A DNA stretch of 64,000 bases from Lachnospiraceae bacterium (lineage in GTDB: Bacteria; Bacillota; Clostridia; Lachnospirales; Lachnospiraceae). Position 1 is the first letter of the stretch, and every line of letters starts with the position of its first letter. This document shows, one piece after another, positions 43,052-52,297 of this stretch. The position numbers and the translations under genes are program-made. The notes under the pieces were generated by a model. The model saw only the letters and a program-made list of their open reading frames with translations. It searched no databases and had not been told where the DNA came from. The DNA lies in assembly GCA_017427685.1 (NCBI GenBank), contig JAFRSH010000052.1, forward strand, positions 124,001-188,000, written 5' to 3'.

Positions 43052-45460
43052 ATGAGTATTAGATCATCAGAAAGCTTGGTAGGTGCAATGCAGGATGCGA
43101 TCGATCCGATGACCGGATTTTTGAATCGCGGAGGATTTTACAATTGTCTGACCAATGTCCTTGCCCTGGGCTCGGCAGGCAAAAGAAACGTTCTTTTGTT
43201 TACGGTTAAGCTCAAGGATCTGTCTCGGATCTGTGAGCTTTGGTCCGAGAACGAGAAAAAAAGCGTTATAAATGCCGGTGCGAAGCTTATCGCACATGTT
43301 GTCCGCGGTCGTGCTGTCTGCGCCAGGATTTCCGAAGGTCGTTTCATGTTCGTTACCGACGTGGCGGTTGATGACGTTACGACCGCAAGCTCGATCCAGG
43401 AAGAGCTGACGTTCCGCTTTGACCGGTTTAATGAGATCTCTTCAAAGGATTACAGTCTTAATGCCGCTATATCATATATGCTCATCGCTCCGGATTCCGG
43501 ACTTACTCCCGATGAAGTGCTCTCACAGATGATCGCTAAAAGCAGAGAGATGCTCGATTCCGAGTCTCAGGGCCGTTATGCGGCTATACAGGACGGAGAC
43601 GATGATCCCAAGCTCAGAAGCTCGGTTATCAAGATCCTTGATAACAACGAGTTCGACTATCACTTCCAGCCCATTATCAGCGCCAAGACCGGAGATATCG
43701 TCGGTTATGAGGCTCTGATGCGTATGCCCGCCAAGTACGGTCTGTCGCCTCTTACACTTCTCAAATACGCAAGTGAAGAAAACAGACTCGGTGATGTGGA
43801 AAGAGCGACTGTTTTCAATGTCATGAAGAAGATGACGGAGCTAAAAAAGGAGATCGGAGACAGGAAAGTATTCATCAACAGTATTCCGGGTCATTATCTG
43901 TCCGAGGATGAATTTGGTGTTCTTACGGACAAGTACGGCTCGCTTTTTAACAGGGTCGTTATCGAGGTTACCGAAGAGACCAACATGGAGGACAAGACGT
44001 TCGAGCTCTTGAACAAAAGAACAGGCAAGAACGGTATCCAGGTTGCGGTAGATGACTTCGGAACAGGCTATTCAAACGTTAAGAATCTGCTCAAATTCCT
44101 GCCCCATTATGTCAAGATAGACAGGTTCCTCATCTCGGAGCTCCATATGGATCCGAGAAAGCAGCATTTCGTAAATACGATCATTCAGTTCGCGCATGAC
44201 AACGGGTTCCAGGCTCTCGCGGAAGGCGTTGAAACATCCGAGGAGTTAAATGCCGTTATCCGTATGGGCGCTGACCTGATCCAGGGCTTCTATACAGCCA
44301 AGCCGGCTCCCGAGCCCCTGAACGCTCTGCCCGCTAATCTCCTTACCGAGATAAGCAGAGCCAATCTCGATATGCTTTCCGGTAATTCGAGACAGAAGAT
44401 ATATCTTGTTAAGGATGAAACCGAGCTTTCACTTGTCGATCTTACTCTCCGTAAGTATAATGTCATCTTGCTTTCGGGCGGGGACATTACCCTGGTCGGC
44501 AACTCCGATTTTACATCGGCTGTATCGATCCGTGTCAAGGATCATGCGGAGTGCAGACTTACCGTCAGGGATGTTAATATTGGCGATGTTGACGCAACGC
44601 CTTGTATAGATCTCGGGAAGGAGTCTTCACTTACCCTGAATATCGAGGGCTATAATGTATTCACCGGTAACGGTATCCGCGTTCCGGACGGCTCTGAACT
44701 CAACCTTGAAGGAAACGGTGTTCTCTCGATCAAGCCTACCTTTACAAATGCGTACGGTATCGGAAACGATTATCACAGCACCTTCGGAAGGATTGCTTCC
44801 ACGATGACCGGTACTCTCGAGATCATCATAAGCGGTGAAAACTGCGTATGTGTCGGCGGTAAGTCATCCGATCACGAGAGAGCCATCGATCTTCAGTCCG
44901 GCATCTTTAAGGGTGTATGCGCGGCTTCCAACTGTGTCTGCATCGGGTCATATACCGACAAAACATCTATTTATATCGCACAAATGGATGTTTCGATCGA
45001 TGTCAGGATCAATACCGGAGCCATGGTCGGATCGATGTTCGGCGAGCAGGATATTCATATCAACAACACACTTCTGAGGATCTTCGGATCAGGCAACAAA
45101 GTCACGGGTGTCGGTTCGCTCGAAAAAACAAGCGGCGGCATCTATGTCAAGGACAGTACCGTCGATGTTTCGCTCAAGGGCTGGAATATCATGGAGATCG
45201 GAGCGGAAGGCGGAGATCTTCTGATCGACTGCAGCTACAGCAGAGTGTTGCTCACCGCCGAAGGAAACAGCTCGACAGGTATCGGCTGTCGCGATCATGA
45301 GGCTACTGTTTCACTTAACAATGTCGGCATCGATATGTGCCTGTTCAGTGCAAACTGTGTATTGTTCGGTTGCAAACCCGAAACATTCAGGGATCAGATG
45401 AATGCCTTCACAATAAAGCGTGACGGTATGATGGCAGAGAGGACCAAATGGTTCAACTGA
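43052..45460 (+). CDS. EAL phosphodiesterase with degenerate GGDEF and C-terminal beta-solenoid-like domain
   Basis: An 802-residue protein. Residues 15-180 are GGDEF-like, but the active-site loop reads ARISEGRF, so no cyclase activity is expected. Residues 195-435 form an EAL domain with catalytic motifs kept: GYEALMRM, VFINSIPG, VIEVTEETN, AVDDFGTGYSN, VKIDRFLI, ALAEGVET and GFYTAKP. It probably hydrolyses cyclic di-GMP. Residues 450-800 are short beta-strand repeats (SSLTLNIEGYNVFTGNGI, GGIYVKDSTVDVSL) like bacterial carbohydrate-binding beta-helix proteins, with recurrent CVC(V/I)G motifs. There is no signal or membrane segment. The role of the tail is unknown. Confidence 0.85.
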   Translation: MSIRSSESLVGAMQDAIDPMTGFLNRGGFYNCLTNVLALGSAGKRNVLLFTVKLKDLSRICELWSENEKKSVINAGAKLIAHVVRGRAVCARISEGRFMFVTDVAVDDVTTASSIQEELTFRFDRFNEISSKDYSLNAAISYMLIAPDSGLTPDEVLSQMIAKSREMLDSESQGRYAAIQDGDDDPKLRSSVIKILDNNEFDYHFQPIISAKTGDIVGYEALMRMPAKYGLSPLTLLKYASEENRLGDVERATVFNVMKKMTELKKEIGDRKVFINSIPGHYLSEDEFGVLTDKYGSLFNRVVIEVTEETNMEDKTFELLNKRTGKNGIQVAVDDFGTGYSNVKNLLKFLPHYVKIDRFLISELHMDPRKQHFVNTIIQFAHDNGFQALAEGVETSEELNAVIRMGADLIQGFYTAKPAPEPLNALPANLLTEISRANLDMLSGNSRQKIYLVKDETELSLVDLTLRKYNVILLSGGDITLVGNSDFTSAVSIRVKDHAECRLTVRDVNIGDVDATPCIDLGKESSLTLNIEGYNVFTGNGIRVPDGSELNLEGNGVLSIKPTFTNAYGIGNDYHSTFGRIASTMTGTLEIIISGENCVCVGGKSSDHERAIDLQSGIFKGVCAASNCVCIGSYTDKTSIYIAQMDVSIDVRINTGAMVGSMFGEQDIHINNTLLRIFGSGNKVTGVGSLEKTSGGIYVKDSTVDVSLKGWNIMEIGAEGGDLLIDCSYSRVLLTAEGNSSTGIGCRDHEATVSLNNVGIDMCLFSANCVLFGCKPETFRDQMNAFTIKRDGMMAERTKWFN

Positions 45461-45495
45461 CTGTCTGACTAATTAAACAATCCGGGTAAAACAGT

Positions 45496-48294
45496 ATGCA
45501 ACGATTGGTTATCGGAATCCTTGCGCACGTCGATGCGGGGAAGACTACGCTGTCCGAAGCGATCCTTTACAAGACGGAGAAGATCAGGAAACTGGGAAGA
45601 GTCGACAAGAAAGACGCCTTCCTTGATAACTATTCGCTTGAACGTGAGCGCGGCATAACCATATTCTCAAAACAGGCAGTATTTAACCGTGGAGATGTGT
45701 CTTTTACGCTTATAGACACGCCCGGACATGTTGATTTCTCAACCGAAACTGAAAGATCGTTGTCAGTTCTTGATATAGCCGTTCTGGTCATCAGCGGAAC
45801 TGACGGTGTAGAGGCTCACACCAGGACTCTCTGGCGACTTCTTGAGCACTACGACATCCCGACTTTTATCTTTATAAACAAGATGGACCGTGACGGAACA
45901 GACCGTGACGCACTCGCCCAAGAGCTTGCGTCGCAGCTTTCCGATGCCTGTATTCCTTTCGATGATCCGGACTTTAAAGAGCATATCGCCATGTGCGACG
46001 AAGAGGTCATGGAGAATTACCTTGAAACCGGTGATATCTCAGTTGAAGACATCAGGGAGCTTGTCGGCGAAAGGAAGCTATTCCCTTGTTTCTACGGGTC
46101 TGCATTAAGGCTGGACGGAGTGGATGAGTTTCTTGACGGACTTGTCGGATATTCACCGCGTGTACCCCTTGAAGAAGAATTCTCCGCAAGGGTATATAAG
46201 ATAGGCCGCGACGCCGAGGGCAACAGGCTCACTTACATGAAACTGACGGGCGGAGTCTTAAAGAACAGAATCGTGCTTGAATACACGGCTCTTCGTGATG
46301 AAACGGTCTTACTGCGTAAACAGGACGATGAAGCGGATGATTCGCCCGCGATCGTCGATTACAAAGAGAAGGTCACGCAAATCCGTATATATGACGGTGA
46401 AAAGTTCGAAACATCGGAGACTGCCGAACAGGGTATGGTCGTGGCTGTACTCGGCCTTACCGCCACATTTGCGGGACAGATAATGGGCCCGGAAGACGAT
46501 GAACCCGCGAAACGGATCGTCCCCGTTATGACTTACAAGGTGATCGCCCGTGACAGGTCGGCACTCACCGCGCTTTTACCTAAGCTTAAGATCCTCGAGG
46601 AAGAGGATCCTACACTCGGCGTGGTATGGAACGATGAGCTCAGGGAACTGCAGATCAGGGTTATGGGAGAGATACAGCTTGAGATCATCAAGCGCCAGAT
46701 GTCGGACCGCTTCGGGGAAGATGTGGATTTCGACAAAGGAAGCGTTCTTTACAAAGAAACTGTCTCGGAACCTGTACTCGGTGTAGGTCATTTTGAGCCG
46801 CTCAGGCACTACGCCGAAGCACAGCTTCTTATCGAGCCCGCCGCGAGAGGGATGGGACTCTCAGCCGAATCGAGAGTTGCCGTCAACGACCTTGAACTCA
46901 ACTGGCAGCGACTCATCCTCACTCACATATACGAAAGAAGACATAAGGGAGTCCTCACGGGGGCTGAACTTACGGACGTGAACATAGCCATTGTGGCGGG
47001 ACGAGCGCACCTCAAGCACACAGAAGGCGGAGACTTCAGACAGGCCACCTACAGGGCTGTCAGACAGGGACTGATGCGTGCGCGGGAGGAAGGCAAGTGC
47101 GTGCTCCTCGAGCCCTTCTACGAGCTTACGATCGAGCTTCCGCGCGCTAATTGCGGTCGTGCGATGACCGATATAGAGAGCCGCTCGGGACGCGTGACAT
47201 CTCAGTACGAGATAGGGGTTCATGACATGGTCGGGATCACGGGTGTGGCGCCTGTTTCGACCATGCAGGGATACTCACGCGAGGTTGCGGCCTACACCAA
47301 GGGCCTCGGGAGCGTTTACTGCTCGTTCCTCGGGTATCTCCCGTGCCATAACACTGACGAAGTTGTGGCTGCGAGCGCTTATGACCCCGAGAAGGATCTG
47401 CGCAACCCCTCGTCATCTGTTTTCTGCGCTCACGGTGCGGGCTTTGTTGTTGAATGGAACGATGTCGACAGCTATAAGCATCTTGACTGGGATATAGACA
47501 CAGGGACCCTTAAGGAAGAAAAGGTCACTGATCCCACAGCTCCGATACGCTTTATCTCTCATGCCGGAGAAGAACCCTCTATCGGTACGGAAGAGATCGA
47601 TTCGATCCTTGCCAAGACCTTCCATGCAAACAAGAAGGACAAGACATACAGGAATCCCTTCAGAAAGCACAAGGGGACGATTGCAGCTTATTCATACGAT
47701 TCGGGTCGAAGCAGAAGAGCGTATGACGGCGCTAATGCAGGTGACGCAGGCGCAAACGGAGCTTCGGGCGATAAAACGGTTGAGGTAAAAGACAGATACA
47801 CCAAGAGCATTAAACCGGACACGAGGGAGAGATACCTGCTTGTAGACGGCTATAACATCATCTTCAAGTGGCCTGAACTCTCGGACATCGCGAAAGTCAA
47901 TATCGACGGTGCGAGGGACAGACTCAACGACATCCTCTGCGATTATCAGTCACAGAAGGGATGCAAGCTGATGGTCGTATACGATGCTTACCGAGTCAGC
48001 GGACATCCCACAGAATACTTTAACTACCACAACATCATCGTGGTATTCACGAAGGAAGCGGAGACTGCGGACAAGTTCATAGAGCGCTTCGCGCACGAGA
48101 ACGCGAAGCAGGCAGACATAAGCGTGGCGACGTCCGACGGACTTGAGCAGATAATCATACGAGGTGCGGGATGCGCTCTCGTGACGGCTAATGATCTCTT
48201 AGAAGACGTGAAGAACTTACGATCTGTAATTCGTGACAAAATAGAAGGGAAATATATACAGAGTGCTACCACCAGAATCGGGGACTTGATGTAA
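45496..48294 (+). CDS. TetM-like translational GTPase fused to a YacP/Rae1-type NYN nuclease domain
   Basis: A 932-residue fusion. Residues 1-660 follow EF-G/TetM order: GTPase motifs AHVDAGKTTLSE, ERGITIF, DTPGHVDFS and NKMDRDG, then domains II-V (QIRVMGEIQLEIIKRQMSDR; IESRSGRVTSQY). A low-complexity linker of Gly/Ala/Asn/Asp follows around 735-765. Residues 775-925 are a NYN/PIN-like domain (LLVDGYNIIFKWPEL, RDRLNDILCDYQ, MVVYDAYRVSG, VVFTKEAETADKFIER, VATSDGLEQIII), matching YacP, whose Bacillus member Rae1 is a ribosome-dependent mRNA endonuclease. The pairing suggests a GTPase that brings a nuclease to the ribosomal A site. Tetracycline resistance should not be assumed. A terminator overlaps the last codons. 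Confidence 0.85.
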   Translation: MQRLVIGILAHVDAGKTTLSEAILYKTEKIRKLGRVDKKDAFLDNYSLERERGITIFSKQAVFNRGDVSFTLIDTPGHVDFSTETERSLSVLDIAVLVISGTDGVEAHTRTLWRLLEHYDIPTFIFINKMDRDGTDRDALAQELASQLSDACIPFDDPDFKEHIAMCDEEVMENYLETGDISVEDIRELVGERKLFPCFYGSALRLDGVDEFLDGLVGYSPRVPLEEEFSARVYKIGRDAEGNRLTYMKLTGGVLKNRIVLEYTALRDETVLLRKQDDEADDSPAIVDYKEKVTQIRIYDGEKFETSETAEQGMVVAVLGLTATFAGQIMGPEDDEPAKRIVPVMTYKVIARDRSALTALLPKLKILEEEDPTLGVVWNDELRELQIRVMGEIQLEIIKRQMSDRFGEDVDFDKGSVLYKETVSEPVLGVGHFEPLRHYAEAQLLIEPAARGMGLSAESRVAVNDLELNWQRLILTHIYERRHKGVLTGAELTDVNIAIVAGRAHLKHTEGGDFRQATYRAVRQGLMRAREEGKCVLLEPFYELTIELPRANCGRAMTDIESRSGRVTSQYEIGVHDMVGITGVAPVSTMQGYSREVAAYTKGLGSVYCSFLGYLPCHNTDEVVAASAYDPEKDLRNPSSSVFCAHGAGFVVEWNDVDSYKHLDWDIDTGTLKEEKVTDPTAPIRFISHAGEEPSIGTEEIDSILAKTFHANKKDKTYRNPFRKHKGTIAAYSYDSGRSRRAYDGANAGDAGANGASGDKTVEVKDRYTKSIKPDTRERYLLVDGYNIIFKWPELSDIAKVNIDGARDRLNDILCDYQSQKGCKLMVVYDAYRVSGHPTEYFNYHNIIVVFTKEAETADKFIERFAHENAKQADISVATSDGLEQIIIRGAGCALVTANDLLEDVKNLRSVIRDKIEGKYIQSATTRIGDLM

Positions 48295-48310
48295 GTTCTC
48301 GATTCTTTTT
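48275..48310 (+). terminator. Terminator overlapping the 3' end of the GTPase-nuclease gene
   Basis: A 13-bp stem (GAATCGGGGACTT 48275-48287 with 48293-48305, two G-U pairs) and a 5-base loop are followed by TTTTT. The stop codon TAA (48292-48294) sits at the loop, so the stem includes the final coding codons. Confidence 0.8.
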
Positions 48311-48341
48311 ATGTAAATCCCCGCATTAAGATCCGCGCCCG

Positions 48342-50123
48342 TTATGCTATATCATCCAACTGGCTAGTATAGAGCTTATAATACGCCCCCTTAGCAGCCA
48401 TTAGCTCGTCATGATTTCCGGCTTCAACAATTCCTCCGTCATCCACGTACATGATCAGATCGCACCCGCGTATCGTCGAAAGCCTGTGCGCGATAATGAA
48501 CGAAGTACGTCCTTTGAGCATCGTATCAAGTCCCTTCTGGAGCGCCTTCTCGGTCTGCACATCAATGCTTGACGTTGCTTCGTCGAGGATCAGGATCGCG
48601 GGATCGGAGAGCAGCGTCCTTGCGAAGGAGATGAGCTGCTTCTGGCCCTGGGAGAGGAGTGAACCGCGCTCTTTGACCTCGGTGTCGTAGCCTGCAGGCA
48701 TGTTCTTGATGAAGTTGTCCGCGCAGACCATCTTGGAGGCTTCGATGATCTCTTCGTCGGTCGCGTCAAGCTTTCCGTAACGGATGTTGTCCTTGATCGT
48801 GCCGGAGAAGATAAAGCTGTCCTGAAGCATGATACCCATCTGCGAGCGCAGGGATTCAAGCGTAACCTTGCTGATGTCTGTACCGTCTATCAGGACACGT
48901 CCGCTCTCCACGTTGTAGAATCTTGAGATCAGGTTCACGATCGTACTCTTGCCGGCGCCTGTGGGTCCGACGAGCGCAACGCTCATGCCGGGCTCGATCT
49001 TAAAGGACACGTGGTGGAGCACCTCTTTGTCTTCTTCGTAACTGAACGAAACGTTGTCAAACTCGACTGCGCCTTTGATGGGAGGAAGCTCCGTAGCATC
49101 CTCTGCGTTGTCGACTGTGACCTTCTGACCCATGGTCTCGAAGATCCTCTCGAGATATGCCATGTTGTTCATGAAGTTGTTGAAGATATTTCCGAGGTTC
49201 ATGATGGGCTGCCAGAAGCGTGCCGCATACGACGAGATCGCGATGATAACTCCGACAGACTTGGCACCCGCACCGAACAGTATCATACCGAACAGGAAGA
49301 TCGCTGCTCTGATGAACACCGAGATACCGTCGATACCGGGCCAGATAAGGTTGTTGTAAGTAACAGCCTTCATCCAGGTCTTACGGCAATCCTGCGAAAG
49401 GTCTGCGAAGATCTCGGCATTTTCCTGCTCACGGGCAAAGATCTGTGTGATACGTGCGCCCACGATATTCTCCTGAAGGTACGCGTTGAGGTTTGAGTTC
49501 TTGTTCGAAACACGTTGCCATGCCCTGCGCTGTCTGTTCTTGATGAAGAAGAGAAACGCGGCAAGTATCGGAACGCCGCACAGAACAACGAGCGACATCT
49601 CGACATCCTCGATAAGCATGAAGATCACGATGAAGATCAGGTTTATCATCTCAAGGATGGTGTTTATAAGTCCGTTTGAGAGCATATCCGAAACGGAGTT
49701 GACGTAGTTAACGACACGGATGAGGATCTTGCCGTGAGGACGTGAGTCGTAGTAATCGAAGGAAAGCTTCTGCAGGTGTGCGAAGAGGTCCTTTCTGATG
49801 TCGAAGATGATGCTCTGCGATACCTTCACCATGATCCTCTGACGGATCGTTACGAAGATAATGCTTACAACGAAAGCTACGACCAACAGGATCACGAGTG
49901 TGATCAGATATTTTACGTCACCGTCCGGGATCGCGTGATCGAGCGCCTGCTGAGTGATCATGGGCGAGAAGAGAGCGGCACCGCCGGCGATCGCGCTCAT
50001 AAGCATTGCGAGGATCATGCGTGAAAGGTATTTTTTAATGTATTTCGAGGCGAGCAGGATGTGCTTCATGCTGAATTCTTCTTCAAGCTGCTCATCGACT
50101 CTGAAGGTGTTTCTTTTAGCCAT
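48342..50123 (-). CDS. ABC exporter half-transporter with consensus catalytic site
   Basis: A 593-residue type IV exporter subunit: six membrane helices (residues 30-325) then an ATPase domain with Walker A GPTGAGKST near 388, Q-loop GIMLQDSFIF, signature LLSQGQKQLISFA and Walker B LILDEATSSID with the catalytic Glu. It starts two bases from the stop of the paired half-transporter, so both form one heterodimer. The signature LSQGQ deviates from LSGGQ and would face the partner's degenerate site, the usual arrangement in asymmetric exporters such as TM287/288. Substrate is unknown; the annotation multidrug would be a guess. Confidence 0.9.
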   Translation of the reverse strand: MAKRNTFRVDEQLEEEFSMKHILLASKYIKKYLSRMILAMLMSAIAGGAALFSPMITQQALDHAIPDGDVKYLITLVILLVVAFVVSIIFVTIRQRIMVKVSQSIIFDIRKDLFAHLQKLSFDYYDSRPHGKILIRVVNYVNSVSDMLSNGLINTILEMINLIFIVIFMLIEDVEMSLVVLCGVPILAAFLFFIKNRQRRAWQRVSNKNSNLNAYLQENIVGARITQIFAREQENAEIFADLSQDCRKTWMKAVTYNNLIWPGIDGISVFIRAAIFLFGMILFGAGAKSVGVIIAISSYAARFWQPIMNLGNIFNNFMNNMAYLERIFETMGQKVTVDNAEDATELPPIKGAVEFDNVSFSYEEDKEVLHHVSFKIEPGMSVALVGPTGAGKSTIVNLISRFYNVESGRVLIDGTDISKVTLESLRSQMGIMLQDSFIFSGTIKDNIRYGKLDATDEEIIEASKMVCADNFIKNMPAGYDTEVKERGSLLSQGQKQLISFARTLLSDPAILILDEATSSIDVQTEKALQKGLDTMLKGRTSFIIAHRLSTIRGCDLIMYVDDGGIVEAGNHDELMAAKGAYYKLYTSQLDDIA

Positions 50124-50124
50124 C

Positions 50125-51975
50125 CTAGTTCACCCCCTTACCTGCGAGTTGCGCAGTCATATTAACGGAATCTTTAAGTACTCCGTCCTTAAGCTCCAGA
50201 CCTGTCTGAAGCTCAACAAGATTGGCATAGTAGCCGCCCTTCATGCAGAGCTCTTTATGGGTGCCTTCCTCGATGATGCGTCCGTCACCCATAACAAAGA
50301 TCTTGTCGCAGTACTTGGTGGTCGAGATCCTCTGTGCGATGATGATCTTCGTGCAATTGAAGTCAAGCTCGTTGAGGGAATCCCTGATGTGTTTCTCGGT
50401 CTCCATATCGACCGCGGAAGTCGTGTCGTCGAGGATCAGGATCGAGGGCTTGATGGCAAGCGCGCGTGCAAGCGAGATACGCTGCTTCTGACCGCCCGAA
50501 AGTCCGACGCCGCGTTCGCCGACGATCGTCTCGTAGCCGTCGGGCATCTTGTCGATGAATTCCTGTGCGGCTGAGTAGCGCGCGTACTTCACAACCTCGT
50601 CCTGTGAGAGCGAGCTGTCACCGTACGCGATATTGCCTTCGATCGTGTCGGAGTAGAGGAGCACGTCCTGAGTCGCAAGACCGATGTTGTGTCTGAGGTC
50701 GGTGAGCTCGTAGTCACTGACGTTTATGCCGTCGATCCGCACTTCCCCTTCAGCCGGGTCATAGAAGCGGGGGATCATATGAATTAAAGATGTTTTACCG
50801 CATCCCGTTTCACCGATGATGGCTACGGTCTGTCCGGGTTCGATCTTCATGGAGATATCACGAAGTACGGGGACCGCTCCGCCTTCATAGCCGAACGATA
50901 CATGATCGAATTCGATGAGACCCTTGAAACGGTCGGGATGCTTGATCGCGTTCTCCTTGGAAACAATGCCGGCCTGAGAGTTGTATATCTCCATGACCTT
51001 CTTTGAAGCAGCGGCAAAGCGCTGGAATTCGTTCATGATATTGCCGAGCATACGCATGGGATTGGCGATAGCCCATATAAGCATTGAGAAGGAAACGTAC
51101 TCGCCGATCCCGATCCTGCCGTTGATGATGAAGAGTCCGCCGGCAAGCAGCAGGATAACGGGCAGCAGGTTGGCAAACGTCTCGATTACGGGGAAGTATC
51201 TGAGCCATGTACGCTGTGTGTCCATGTTCGCTTCGGCGTAGTCGGTATTGGAACGGTTGAATTTGTCCTTCTCGTACTCTTCGCGGGCAAAGGCCTTAAC
51301 AACACGGTTACCGGAGATGTTCTCCTGAGCGTCCGTGTTGAGGTTGGAGAGCTTGTCACGCAGTATGCGGTGCTTCTGTGCGGAAGCCTTCTTAAAGCGA
51401 AGGATGACCAGAAACAGGAGAGGAGTGATCGAGAGCACGCAGAGCGCGAGCAACCAGTCCATGATAAAGAAGTAAACGGCGGTGGCTATAAAGAGCGAGA
51501 AGCTGTCGACCACCGACTTGATAACCCATGCGACGTTATGACGTACAGCATCAAGATCACCGGTGAGACGGGTCATAAGGTCTCCGGTGCGGTACTCGTT
51601 GTAGAAGTTCATGTCCTGATGCTCGATCTTGTCGAAGAGGAAGTTCCTGATCTTGTAAAGAGCGTGCTGCGAGACATACTCGTAAGCCATGCACGTAAAA
51701 TAAACGATCGTGATCCTGACAAGCGTCAGACCGATCATGAGTGAGAGGTTGAGTATGAATTCGTCAAGATTGTCTGTAAGAGGTGTGCCCTTCGCACCCG
51801 CCTCTTCGAAAAGCGTAACAATACGTCCCGAATAATACGGAACGATGAGCTGCATTATGTTATAAACGATCGTCATGATAATGGCCGTAACGTAGAGGAC
51901 ACGATGTCCCTGCATGTTCCCCCAAAGCCATTTCATCCATGATCTTTGCTTTACTTCACGGACTGTCTTATCCAT
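50125..51975 (-). CDS. ABC exporter half-transporter with degenerate catalytic site
   Basis: A 616-residue partner subunit with six membrane helices and an ATPase domain: Walker A GETGCGKTS, Q-loop GLATQDVLLY, canonical signature VGLSGGQKQRISLARAL, and Walker B LILDDTTSAVD in which Asp replaces the catalytic Glu. This marks the degenerate site of a heterodimer. The start at 51975 is chosen over the longer frame to 52032 because AAAGAGGAG precedes it. A 7-bp hairpin stands immediately upstream of that ribosome site. It is the first gene of the two-gene operon. Confidence 0.9.
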   Translation of the reverse strand: MDKTVREVKQRSWMKWLWGNMQGHRVLYVTAIIMTIVYNIMQLIVPYYSGRIVTLFEEAGAKGTPLTDNLDEFILNLSLMIGLTLVRITIVYFTCMAYEYVSQHALYKIRNFLFDKIEHQDMNFYNEYRTGDLMTRLTGDLDAVRHNVAWVIKSVVDSFSLFIATAVYFFIMDWLLALCVLSITPLLFLVILRFKKASAQKHRILRDKLSNLNTDAQENISGNRVVKAFAREEYEKDKFNRSNTDYAEANMDTQRTWLRYFPVIETFANLLPVILLLAGGLFIINGRIGIGEYVSFSMLIWAIANPMRMLGNIMNEFQRFAAASKKVMEIYNSQAGIVSKENAIKHPDRFKGLIEFDHVSFGYEGGAVPVLRDISMKIEPGQTVAIIGETGCGKTSLIHMIPRFYDPAEGEVRIDGINVSDYELTDLRHNIGLATQDVLLYSDTIEGNIAYGDSSLSQDEVVKYARYSAAQEFIDKMPDGYETIVGERGVGLSGGQKQRISLARALAIKPSILILDDTTSAVDMETEKHIRDSLNELDFNCTKIIIAQRISTTKYCDKIFVMGDGRIIEEGTHKELCMKGGYYANLVELQTGLELKDGVLKDSVNMTAQLAGKGVN

Positions 51976-51989
51976 TTTTGCTCCTCTTT

Positions 51990-52010
51990 GGATGCGGTTT
52001 TTTCGCATCC
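51990..52010 (-). promoter_or_regulatory. Leader hairpin next to the ABC operon ribosome site
   Basis: GGATGCG pairs with CGCATCC around a 7-base A/T loop (T-run on the plus strand), a few bases upstream of the ribosome site of the ABC operon. It may limit translation initiation or stabilise the mRNA end; function is inferred. Confidence 0.4.
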
Positions 52011-52083
52011 GATCACTTGCCCGGATCATCACCGAAGTACCGGGCCGAACCGGTTTTTTCTTTAAATAAACACATCTTATAAT

Positions 52084-52112
52084 ATAATAATTGTGCCGTG
52101 TCTTCCGTACAA
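52084..52112 (-). promoter_or_regulatory. Promoter of the ABC exporter operon
   Basis: On the minus strand TTGTAC (52107-52112), a 17-base spacer and TATTAT (52084-52089), about 110 bases upstream of the first start codon. Confidence 0.55.
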
Positions 52113-52185
52113 TCCATTTTTTGCGTTTTTATGATACAAATTTTGTTCTTGAGCGCTAATATGACCCGGCAAAAAAAGACTTTGG

Positions 52186-52214
52186 TTGCGTGTTACGTCG
52201 AAAAAAAGTATAAT
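52186..52214 (+). promoter_or_regulatory. Promoter of the small lipoprotein gene
   Basis: TTGCGT (52186-52191), a 17-base spacer and a perfect TATAAT (52209-52214), 84 bases upstream of the start. Confidence 0.5.
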
Positions 52215-52220
52215 CAGGGT

Positions 52221-52238
52221 ATCCGTACAGATACGGAT
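52221..52238 (+). promoter_or_regulatory. Perfect inverted repeat at the predicted transcription start
   Basis: ATCCGTA and TACGGAT are separated by CAGA, starting seven bases after the TATAAT box. It could be a repressor operator or the first hairpin of the leader. Confidence 0.4.
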
Positions 52239-52242
52239 GAAA

Positions 52243-52284
52243 ACAATCAAACAATCAAAGAACAGACAATCAAAACAGTCAACG
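52243..52284 (+). repeat. Short direct repeats in the lipoprotein leader
   Basis: ACAATCAAA occurs at 52243, 52251 and 52266, with a variant ACAGTCAAC at 52275, between the inverted repeat and the ribosome site. The A-rich unstructured repeat may keep the ribosome site open; meaning unknown. Confidence 0.5.
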
Positions 52285-52297
52285 AAAGGAAGAAACT

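Noticed and set aside
45496-47500. Tetracycline resistance gene (tetM/tetO type)
   Set aside because: Motifs are TetM-like, but the NYN fusion and chromosomal context without mobile elements argue for a housekeeping ribosome factor; resistance cannot be claimed.
52243-52284. CRISPR-like direct repeats
   Set aside because: Units are 9 bases, irregularly spaced and lack spacers or cas genes.
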